A stretch of DNA of 24,857 bases from Aphodosoma sp045658305 (GTDB taxonomy: Bacteria; Bacteroidota; Bacteroidia; Bacteroidales; Paludibacteraceae): contig JAZOUT010000147.1 of assembly GCA_045658305.1 (NCBI GenBank), positions 1 to 24,857 of the forward strand, given 5' to 3'. Shown here piece by piece: positions 1 through 7,300 of this stretch. A program made the position numbers and the translations under genes. How positions within the stretch are numbered: position 1 is the stretch's first letter; every line of letters begins with the position of its first letter. The notes under the pieces are model-generated. The model saw nothing but the letters and a program-made list of their open reading frames with translations. It was not told the DNA's origin and did no database searches.

Positions 1-1020
1 GTAGGGTTTATCGGGTACACCTGCTCCCATAAAATCAAAAACTGGCAAACTATTCCGCTTCGCGTACTCTATGGCTGCATACGTAGCCATCACCGACGGG
101 TATTGCTCACGATATTCCTCATCCAATCCACAGACATACCACTCGTAGATTGCTTTGTCCGCAAAGATCGGGCACATCATTCCGCCAATCACTTTGCCTT
201 CATATTTCACCAACAGGTACTTCCCCACTCCATTGCGATAGAACTGCAAGAAGAATGCTTCGCTCCACAAGGGTGTGCGCACCTTCTGGCGATAGAGTTG
301 ACGGAGTATCTGATACCAATCGCGTATCTCCTGTTCGGATGATGCTTCGCATATTTCTGCACCATTTTTAATTGCTTTCTTCACTTGGCGTTGGCGCTGC
401 TCGCTCATGGAGTGTTGGTCATTACACGCCACTTGTATGTTCAAATGCGGTTGATAGGCGAAGCCACATTGCTCAAACACGTGGCGCCAACGGCTATAGT
501 CATGAAAATTGCGTGTCTCAATGTATATTGGTGTAGAGTGTAAGGTGTAAGGTGTAGAGGCTGGTATTTCAGCTACGCTGTCCTCCGTGCCTTTACACTT
601 TAAACTTTCAACTTTACACTCCTTCACCGCCTTCAGCAGTGCTGCCACCTCAGCATCCGTTGCATCCTCTGCCAAAAGAGGTCCACCAATAATGATCGCA
701 CGGCGGGTGAAGAATTGTTTCAAGGCGCTATGCTCACGCGTGACATAGCCAACGCATACTGCTTTTAGGCGATAAGGCGATGAGGCGATAAGGCGTGAGG
801 CAGGTATATCGGCTTTGCCGCTCTCCTCGCCTTTACACTTTACACTATCCACCTTACACTCTTCTGCAACTCCTATAGCAAACGGCATCATCTCCTCAGG
901 ATTGGCCTCATAGAACCGATACGCCTCTGGCGTTTGGAACCAGGTGGCGTAGGGAGAGCGTTCCACGAGGGATTGCCACTGCTGAAGGTCTATGTCGGAG
1001 TATGTGAGTAAGAGTTTCAT
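1..1020 (-). CDS. FemAB/GNAT-like acyltransferase, 3' end cut by window edge
   Basis: Open frame of 340 codons from an ATG at 1020 to the left edge with no stop, so the C-terminus is missing. I translated it by hand. The second half (about residues 185-340) resembles FemAB-like GNAT proteins: basic RQRQVKKAIKNGAEI, then YEWYVCGLDEEYREQYPS, and FDFMGAGVPDKPY at the edge. Family knowledge: these transfer aminoacyl or acyl groups to cell-wall or polysaccharide precursors; the substrate here is unknown. Two inserts break the N-terminal half, about residues 53-86 (EECKVDSVKCKGEESG, ending RLIASSPYRL) and 133-165 (KECKVESLKCKGTEDS). They match each other and an insert in the GT2 gene at 14791-15921, so they are repeat-derived. 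A canonical promoter lies 33 bases upstream. The family call is good; the exact role is open. Confidence 0.8.
   Translation of the reverse strand, partial: MKLLLTYSDIDLQQWQSLVERSPYATWFQTPEAYRFYEANPEEMMPFAIGVAEECKVDSVKCKGEESGKADIPASRLIASSPYRLKAVCVGYVTREHSALKQFFTRRAIIIGGPLLAEDATDAEVAALLKAVKECKVESLKCKGTEDSVAEIPASTPYTLHSTPIYIETRNFHDYSRWRHVFEQCGFAYQPHLNIQVACNDQHSMSEQRQRQVKKAIKNGAEICEASSEQEIRDWYQILRQLYRQKVRTPLWSEAFFLQFYRNGVGKYLLVKYEGKVIGGMMCPIFADKAIYEWYVCGLDEEYREQYPSVMATYAAIEYAKRNSLPVFDFMGAGVPDKPY
530..625 (-). repeat. Core repeat, copy inside FemAB-like gene (second insert)
   Basis: Minus strand: a left arm of TGTAAAG-like heptads, the core beginning AAAGGCACGGAGGACAGCG, and a right arm of TACACCT-like heptads that is the inverse complement of the left arm. 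It is read in frame as KGTEDSVAEIPAS followed by a T/P-rich tail. Confidence 0.8.
764..873 (-). repeat. Core repeat, copy inside FemAB-like gene (first insert)
   Basis: Minus strand: left arm of GTGTAAAG units, core beginning AAAGGCGAGGAGAGCGG, right arm of CGCCTTAT/CGCCTCAT octamers. Translated in frame as KGEESGKADIPAS then RLIASSPYRL. The RLIASSP peptide recurs in the GT2 copy at 15029-15126. Confidence 0.8.
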
Positions 1021-1053
1021 TACAATGAGAATATATTGATACAAAAATTGGTG

Positions 1054-1085
1054 CAAAGTTAGTAAAAATCGTTAATATATGCAAA
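1054..1085 (-). promoter_or_regulatory. Bacteroidales-type promoter for the FemAB-like gene
   Basis: Read on the minus strand: TTTG, 20 bases, then TAACTTTG. This fits the Bacteroides -33/-7 consensus (TTTG, 19-21 bases, TAnnTTTG) exactly and ends 33 bases before the ATG at 1020. Confidence 0.8.
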
Positions 1086-1266
1086 TTTATGAGGAAAAAT
1101 TTAGCGTATGGAGATAAAAGGAGGTTGAAGATACAAGAATTGTAGGATTTAACGCAGATTATTGTTACAATGTTGCACTTCGTCATCAGGCACCTATAGA
1201 TCAAACTACAGCGACAGCTCTATGACCACCGGAGGTACACAACTCTCGTAAGCGGTATATTTTTAT

Positions 1267-1468
1267 ACAAAAATACGCTCGTATGCACTCGCTACAAAAA
1301 TATTCAAAAATACCAATGATATAGGAATGGGATATATTTGGTGCTGCTGCCACACTACGTTTAGGCATCGCCAGATAAATGTCCAAACATAAGCTGCAGA
1401 TGTGAACATCGCAACTTATGTTTGTCCACTTATCTTACGTCCTGCTTTGGCAGTCCGTCGCACCAAAT
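1267..1468. repeat. Composite hairpin element, copy A
   Basis: Starts with ACAAAAATACGC, a short imperfect hairpin, then GCTACAAAAATATTCAAAAA (1267-1313). About 20 bases on, an imperfect inverted repeat spans roughly 1335-1468: outer arms ATTTGGTGC and GCACCAAAT, and inner 24-base arms at 1374-1397 and 1411-1434 that pair at about 20 positions. Same layout as the copies at 1943-2127 and 24669-24857. Confidence 0.7.
1268..1298 (-). promoter_or_regulatory. Promoter-like boxes inside composite element A
   Basis: On the minus strand the element shows TTTG, 19 bases, then TATTTTTG, which fits the Bacteroides -33/-7 consensus, with the element's small hairpin in the spacer. It would fire towards the FemAB-like gene, upstream of the better promoter at 1054-1085. 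Activity is inferred. Confidence 0.4.
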
Positions 1469-1579
1469 AGATTTTAACGTTCTCCGAACTATGTTAGATG
1501 TTCTTCGAACCTTTCGTCGACTCTCTCTCCCTTCGGTCGAATTTATGATGTTCTTCTAACTCTTTTGTGGTTTTGACTC

Positions 1580-1595
1580 GCGGTACGCGTACCGC
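1580..1595. repeat. Perfect 16-base palindrome within a larger inverted repeat
   Basis: GCGGTACGCGTACCGC is a perfect palindrome. It sits inside weaker arms GTGGTTTTGAC (1567-1577) and GTCAAAACAC (1621-1630), so the whole 1567-1630 segment can fold. No uridine run follows on either strand, so it is not a standard terminator. Confidence 0.6.
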
Positions 1596-1647
1596 TCCTG
1601 CATCTGCCTATGGCACCTGCGTCAAAACACTGCCCTTGGCAAACAAT

Positions 1648-1700
1648 GAGGCGATAAGGCGAGAGGTTAGAGGCGAGAGGCACGGATAGCGGCGACGCTG
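1648..1700 (+). repeat. Core repeat, intergenic copy
   Basis: Left arm of GGCGATAA/GGCGAGAG octamers followed by the core GGCACGGATAGCGGCGACG. Its right arm is the CAATAGC array that begins at 1707, not a complement of the left arm. It shows that the element also lives outside genes and that its arms can be exchanged. Confidence 0.7.
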
Positions 1701-1706
1701 CACCCC

Positions 1707-1808
1707 CATCCCATAGCCCATACCCAATAGCCCATAGCCAATCATCAATAGCCTATAACCAATAGCCAATAGCCAATAACCAATAGCCTATAGCCAATAA
1801 CCCATAAC
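1707..1808. repeat. Degenerate CAATAGC heptad array
   Basis: About 14 units of seven bases, mostly CAATAGC, CCATAGC or CAATAAC. It is related by unit length and sequence to the GCGATTG array inside the GT4 gene (2650-2726) and to the insert in the aminotransferase gene (20064-20096). Confidence 0.8.
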
Positions 1809-1942
1809 TTCAGCCAAAGGCTGTGTTTTGCTCAAGACGCGCAGCGGATTGGAGAGTTGTGCTTGCACAACGAAGCATAACCTAACGTCCGTAGGACTGA
1901 TAGACTCCGAAGGACTATGAAAAGTTCGAAGAACATTATAAG

Positions 1943-2127
1943 CCTTTGGTGGCGATTGGCTGCATAGCAGACAAAGAGTGATGGGATGATTGCCCGAATC
2001 CATGCTTGCATGAGTGAGGGAAAGCAGCCCAGCACTCGTATGATAAACGATAGTTTAGCATAGCCACCCAATACCCGTTAAAATATTTTTGTATATTTTT
2101 GTAGCCATCGCAGATGGCGTATTTTTG
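1943..2127 (-). repeat. Composite hairpin element, copy B (inverted)
   Basis: Read on the minus strand from 2127: CAAAAATACGCC, a perfect stem of GCCATC and GATGGC with a three-base loop (2104-2118), GCTACAAAAATATACAAAAA, then an imperfect inverted repeat with outer ends TATTGGGTGGC and GCCACCAAAG. The block GGCTA...TAAACTATC is shared with copy E at the right end of the window. Confidence 0.6.
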
Positions 2128-2184
2128 ACTAAAAAAAATGTTGTCTAATTGTCTCCTCTGTTGTCGGTATTGTCTTTAAATATA

Positions 2185-2280
2185 TTCCGCGTTTCCGTGT
2201 CAATCCGTGCTCGTCCGTGCTCGTCCGTGGTTGGTATCATCTACCGAGCTTCAGTGCCCATCTGTGAGATTCGTGGGAGA
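2185..2280. repeat. Degenerate CCGTG-containing array abutting the GT4 stop codon
   Basis: Units such as TCCGTGCTCG repeat and then decay into GTGCCCATCTGTGAGATTCG. The array ends directly at the stop codon of the GT4 gene. Similar CACGGATT-type repeats are common between genes in Bacteroidetes. Confidence 0.6.
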
Positions 2281-3318
2281 TTAGGCTCCTGCAAGCACGT
2301 TCGCGTAGATGTTCTCCAGTCGCTCAGCGACTTGTTCGTTGCTCAGCCCCATCTCTATGATTCGCTCGCGGCCATTGGTGCGCCCGCTGAAAGCCAGCGC
2401 TTTTCGCAATGCCTCCGCTATATCCTTTGGCTCACGTGTAGGCACCACATAACACCCCTCTACCCCACTCGTTCTTTCTGCCACGTCGCCGACATCCACA
2501 CTCACGATAGGACATCCGCACGCCATGGCTTCTTTTACCACCTGCGGACTACCCTCCGTCTTGCTGGTCATCAATAGCGCATGGCAATTATACATGAGAG
2601 CAGTTACCTGATCACGTGTATATCCTTTTAGTTCGATTAGCTCTATTTGGCGATTGGCGATTGGCGATTGGCGATTGGCGATTGGAGATTGGAGATTGGC
2701 GATTGGCGATTGGCGATTGGCGATTAGCGAGTTGTAAATAGCGATTACACTTTTAGCGAGTTCTGGATCTTTCACAGCATTATCAAATGCACCAGCAAAA
2801 AGCACATATTTTATTTCTTTATCCAACTTACTATGGACCCACTGATTAAGAGTCAGTTGCTCTACCCACTGAGTTTGCAACTCGCTCCAAGGTTGGGGGA
2901 TGTTCACCCCGCAAGGGAGGAGGGTGAATAGCCTCATCGCCTCATCACCTAAGGCCAAACTCACATTCCGCTTCGACACGAAGATATTGTGCGCCGAGAG
3001 GCGCATGGCTATTTTGGAAAAGCGCAGGATGGATGGCACATTGATATCACTACCGTGATAGGTGGTAACAACGGGCACAAGGCGTTGCAGGTTAGCGAGC
3101 AAGCCGCTCAGACCGTAGTGGGCATGGACAATATTAGGTCGCACCTTGCGTATCATACGCTTGAGCGCAGGTAGCTCGCGCAGGTAGCCGATAATACCTT
3201 TGCCGGTGATGCCGTAGCGCAGCACCTCTATGCCGCGCGCCTGAAGGGCAGCCATCTGCTCTTCGATGAAGGGCGCGAAACGCCCATTTTTATCGGATGC
3301 TACGATGAGGATTTTCAT
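2281..3318 (-). CDS. Family 4 glycosyltransferase with heptad-repeat insert
   Basis: 345 residues from the ATG at 3318; a TTG at 3339 would add seven residues but lies inside a repeat, so I prefer the ATG. The GT-B fold begins MKILIVASDKNGRF; NIVHAHYGLSGLLA and the TTYHGSD segment follow in the N-terminal domain. The C-terminal domain has KTEGSPQVVKEAMACGCPIV with the E-x7-E pair (about E255 and E263), typical of GT4 enzymes that use nucleotide-sugar donors on the cytoplasmic face. An insert of about 27 residues, SPIANRQ-type heptads (about residues 198-224), lies in the loop before a core beta strand (IELIELKGY). A hairpin element ends about 20 bases upstream and may supply the promoter. Donor and acceptor cannot be read from the sequence. 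Confidence 0.9.
   Translation of the reverse strand: MKILIVASDKNGRFAPFIEEQMAALQARGIEVLRYGITGKGIIGYLRELPALKRMIRKVRPNIVHAHYGLSGLLANLQRLVPVVTTYHGSDINVPSILRFSKIAMRLSAHNIFVSKRNVSLALGDEAMRLFTLLPCGVNIPQPWSELQTQWVEQLTLNQWVHSKLDKEIKYVLFAGAFDNAVKDPELAKSVIAIYNSLIANRQSPIANLQSPIANRQSPIANRQIELIELKGYTRDQVTALMYNCHALLMTSKTEGSPQVVKEAMACGCPIVSVDVGDVAERTSGVEGCYVVPTREPKDIAEALRKALAFSGRTNGRERIIEMGLSNEQVAERLENIYANVLAGA
2650..2726. repeat. GCGATTG heptad array inside the GT4 gene
   Basis: Eleven contiguous seven-base units: eight GCGATTG, two GAGATTG and one GCGATTA. Because 7 is not a multiple of 3, three units make one seven-residue period, read as SPIANRQ. The perfect unit has no stop codon in any of the six frames. 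Confidence 0.95.
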
Positions 3319-3335
3319 TGTCAATTCTTTTTTTA

Positions 3336-3447
3336 ACAAAAATACGCTACGCTTCGCTTGCTACATAAATATCTAAAAATCAAGATTATCTTTTGTTGGG
3401 TTGGGAGAGCGAAACTTCGCTGGCAACCCAAAACAAAATAAGATGTC
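3336..3447. repeat. Hairpin element, copy C
   Basis: ACAAAAATACGC, a short arm, GCTACATAAATATCTAAAAA, then a separate hairpin at 3384-3447: outer arms GATTATCTTTTGTT and AACAAAATAAGATGTC, middle pairing of GGGTTG with CAACCC, inner stem AGCGAA/TTCGCT (3408-3421). It lies between the HEPN-like gene and the GT4 gene. On the minus strand the box TATTTTTG at 3337-3344 is 18 bases before the GT4 ATG. The second hairpin is shorter than in copies A and E. Confidence 0.6.
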
Positions 3448-3477
3448 AAGAAGTGTATAAATGCATCATGGCTGTTC

Positions 3478-4275
3478 TTACATTCCGTCATGTTCGTTAT
3501 CGCACCAGTTATTCAAAATGGGCTGCGCTGAATATTGCTCATTTTGCTTTTGCCATTGCTCTTCAAAATGGTGGATATATTCATGCGCTTTTGTTTCGTC
3601 AAGAAAATCTTTGATATCTTTAGAAAGAGTATAGCCCACTTTAAGCAATGCTAAATAGCAATATCCACATTCTGCCTTGGATTTATCCAACAACCATTGT
3701 TCCACCTCACAAAGAGTCCAACACTCGTCATTCTTTTCACGTTCGAGCTCTTCTACAAACCCCCGATAGAATAACAAGACTTGAATAATTGTACTTGCAT
3801 CATAAAGACCTTTTGCAATAGCACCAATGTTAATCAATTGTTTAACTACAGGATTGTTATCACACAACTCTTTTATTGCTGTTTTTATCACATCACTTTC
3901 CAAGGAGAGCATATGCTTACAACTCGGAAATTTAGACAAGGGGATAACGTGAGCAAAACGATTTCTTATGTCACATAATATAAAATATGCATGGGAACAT
4001 GTACCAAACAATAGAATTGCATTATCAGATGTCATTCCCGATGCAATTTTCTTCTTTGTTTTTTCAATGGCATACAGTCCTTGAACCATGTGAGTTGACA
4101 ATATACTATATACTTTGTTGCAAAATGTACGCTGGCTTGCTATATCAGATTGGTTTAACATGACTTTATGCTTCTGAGCATACTCAAAAGCATCTGCTAC
4201 ATCTTGATGCAAAACTTCTATTGGATCTATTGCAAGGACAATTTGACCTATATTTGTGTTTTGGGTGGTATGCAT
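3478..4275 (-). CDS. Protein of unknown function with HEPN-like R-x4-H motif
   Basis: 265 residues from an ATG at 4275, no signal peptide or clear membrane segment. I do not recognise the full-length family. The segment AYFILCDIRNRFAHVIPL (about residues 96-113) contains R104-N-R-F-A-H109, the R-x4-6-H pattern of HEPN domains, in an IRNRFAH setting like MltR-type proteins; the surroundings look helical. HEPN proteins are often RNases or RNA-binding partners in toxin-antitoxin and antiphage systems, but some are inactive. The C-terminal half has a cysteine-containing helix (DKSKAECGYCYLALLKVGY). It follows the 4.9-kb STAND gene by 114 bases on the same strand with no clear promoter between, so cotranscription is likely. 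A defence partner role is an inference from context. Confidence 0.65.
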   Translation of the reverse strand: MHTTQNTNIGQIVLAIDPIEVLHQDVADAFEYAQKHKVMLNQSDIASQRTFCNKVYSILSTHMVQGLYAIEKTKKKIASGMTSDNAILLFGTCSHAYFILCDIRNRFAHVIPLSKFPSCKHMLSLESDVIKTAIKELCDNNPVVKQLINIGAIAKGLYDASTIIQVLLFYRGFVEELEREKNDECWTLCEVEQWLLDKSKAECGYCYLALLKVGYTLSKDIKDFLDETKAHEYIHHFEEQWQKQNEQYSAQPILNNWCDNEHDGM

Positions 4276-4389
4276 ATATTTATTTTAGATCATTTAGATT
4301 GATTTAGCTAATTCTTGCTATGATTTAAGTAATTGTCTATTAACAATATTGAGTCTTATTTTATGTCTACATCAACTGGCAGTAAGTAT

Positions 4390-7300
4390 CTACCTTATAT
4401 AAACTTCTTCATATGACAGTCTTCTACCATCTGGCATCTTTCTTATACGGTCATTAACATATCTACACCAAAGTTTTTCAATTGCAGGTATTTTTGAAAC
4501 ATCCATTTCCGATACAACAGCATCACGCACTCCTAAGGTACTTAAGGAAGGCGTATTGATTACTGATTTAGTCCCATCCTCAGGATCAAACAATATCCAC
4601 CATCGATCATGAATCGGACAACTTATTTTTTTGTCTGTGTAGTATAATAAAACTATTTTTAATTTCCCTGGCATATCACTGGAAATTTGATTCCACACCA
4701 TTTGATAATCTTCTATTGACGCATCTTGTTTTTCCATATTGGTAAGTATTGTAACATCTAGATTAGTATTTAAATCAAATAACTTCTTAATAAAAGTTAA
4801 ATCTTCTGGATGGAAATAAGGATCTATTATTCGTAATACATCAAAGTGATACTTTTGATACCAATCTATTATTATCTTATGACCCTTTGACTCTTCCCCT
4901 GCTAAAACCATACCTTCTGTTCCTATAGATATTGTACGACTCATAATTTCATTAATTCGTTGCATACGTTCTTGAGTGCTAGACGAAACTGCAAATACAA
5001 GTCTAAGATTACAATATAGCGACTCATGGATTTGGCGAAGTATGTCGTTTGCACTTTTGTGAGTTAGGTTCTTTCGATATATATTCTCTATATAATAGAC
5101 AATAGCGTCTACAGAACTCATTATTGGTCCATGATAGATTGAGTCTATAATTGGATATAATTCATCTATATTACGAATGGTCGCTTTATTTGCGACTAAA
5201 TCAGTTAATTGTTTCTTGTAAAAACGAATCTGTTCTTCTCTATCAAGATTAGGTATCTCTTGTAGAGAATCTTTTGCAGTATTAATTTTTTTATTAGACA
5301 AAATATGTTTCTTCAATCTATTCTTAAAATGAAGACGAACCTGATCTCTATCTACCTGATCTATTAATTGATCTGCTAGTTGTGGATCATTTTCATACAC
5401 AATATCTATAAACTTTTGATAATCTTGGAATGTTCCATTTTCATTTTGTAACATAGCTTTCATTATCGAATTAGCCACACTACGAGTCCGTATTTTATCC
5501 CTACTTAAAAATGTATTTGATAAGCACATATCCATGCGATTCAGTTTATCAAATCCACCAGAAATGCTTAATGAACATTCTAATCCCTTATCTAGAAACG
5601 AATTTCGTTTTTCTACATTTCGAATAAAATTTGCTGAATGAAGATATAAAAATGCTTTATCGGCAAGATTGTCTATTTCCTCTATTTCAGATCTAATCTT
5701 TTCCCAGTCAATTGCTGCATACTGTTTGCATCCTAACAGCATTGCTTTACAAATCACTTGATATCCTTTATGTTGTATACCACTCTTAGTGGGAAATTTG
5801 GTATTTACTATTTCATCTAGTGACGAAAGCATATCTTTTCTTTGTTCACGAGACAATTTCCTTAATTCGTTATCTTTTTCTTTCCTCGTTAATAACTCAA
5901 CATAAGAAAACACGAAACATTCATCAGAAGATATTTTTAACAAGTGAATAAGTTTACTAATATCACTATAATCAAGATCTCCACATATATAATTATCATC
6001 TTTTGTTTCTATATCTGATATATATGGATATTTAGATATAATAAAACTAGCCACATGCTCAATACAAGAATTTCTAAAGCGCTCATCAAAACTTGATATT
6101 TTTCGTATATATTGCTCTGGCGCATTTAGATATAACACGGGTGATATATTAAATAATATCTTTTTTTGATTGTATAATGAGAAGTTTGATAAATCTTTAT
6201 CAATATATAGTCTAACGATATTCGAAAATTGTTCTTTATTTCCTGCCACATAATATTCTAAGGCTAAGCATCCCCATAAGATTATCGTCTCACTATCAGA
6301 ATCATAATGCCCCAAAAGATTTTTAAATCTTTCTAAATCATTTTCAATATTAAGTTGAGAGCGAATTAAGATACCCAACGAATGAACGTACATAGATAAA
6401 CTAGAATGTACTGCTCGAACACACGAATAATTGGGTAAGATTTGTTCGTTCCTATACTTCCTTGTTTTTTCAACATACTCACGCGATTCTAACTTTAGAG
6501 AGATTCTAGATAAACTTTTTGCTATTTCATATCCAATTATCACTTTGAGCCACGGACTATCAATACCTTCCCATGTTTCATCTAGTTGTGACTTAATATG
6601 TTTAAAAAATGTATCATCGTATTTATTCTTTGCTCCCCATATATATACATTAGATAGAACCTGACACTTGGTGCTTTCATCCTCTATTTTATCAAATGCA
6701 CTTGATAAATGTTTAATTATTGTTAGAACTCTCTCCTCATCTTTCTGTATTGTTGTTAATCTACGTATGATAATCTTGAGAGGAATCCCTATATCTGAAG
6801 TGTCATATTTTATTAAACCTATGTATTTTAAGAAACGAGTTACATCAAACTTTTCAATATCTCTTCGTTCTGCGTAAACCGATGCTGCTAATAAATATGC
6901 ACGAGTACGACGTGGCTCTGTATTCATCTGTGGAATAATAGCATCTACGATAGAAGGATAGAGGCACACTAATTCCCTTATAACTCCTTCTACCACTTTC
7001 ATATGATAAGCAGAATATTTAAATTGATTTAACACATCACCTTCTATTTCATTCTGTAGATTAAAACCAGGCATTAAGGCATTCTCAATTTCTTTAGGAG
7101 TCCCTAATTTTTCATAGTTAGCTAACAGTAAAGATTTTGCATGAATCATTATATTTTTATCCTCATATTCAGAGATTTCCAAATATAAATCTTGCAATTT
7201 AGAATAAGCCTTCTCTTTCTCATGTTTCACTAATGCTTCTATAATGAGTAATTGCAACTCTACATAGTCAATTGTTGGATATTTAATAAATTCTGTAATA

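Larger units (their letters stand above)
1021..2280. other. 1.26 kb gene-free region packed with repeats and palindromes
   Basis: No convincing gene in any frame; open frames here are short and lack family-like sequence. The region holds one promoter (1054-1085), two composite hairpin elements (1267-1468 and, inverted, 1943-2127), an intergenic copy of the core repeat (1648-1700), a CAATAGC array (1707-1808), a degenerate CCGTG-containing array (2185-2280), four copies of a GTTCTTCGAAC-like palindrome, the perfect palindrome GCGGTACGCGTACCGC (1580-1595), and small hairpins at 1811-1823 and 1857-1870. It separates the GT4 gene from the FemAB-like gene and looks like a landing zone for repeats. 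Confidence 0.75.

Noticed and set aside
1707..1808. CRISPR-like array
   Set aside because: Units are 7 bases with no spacers and no cas gene nearby.
1788..2071. Two overlapping minus-strand open frames of 71 and 79 codons
   Set aside because: They cover the composite element and palindromes, with no start signal or recognisable protein.
2149..2577. 142-codon open frame on the plus strand
   Set aside because: It overlaps the GT4 gene antisense and a repeat array, and its translation looks like no family; a shadow frame.
3384..3447. Intrinsic terminator after the HEPN-like gene
   Set aside because: The stem is good but no T run follows on the minus strand; I treat it as part of the hairpin element.
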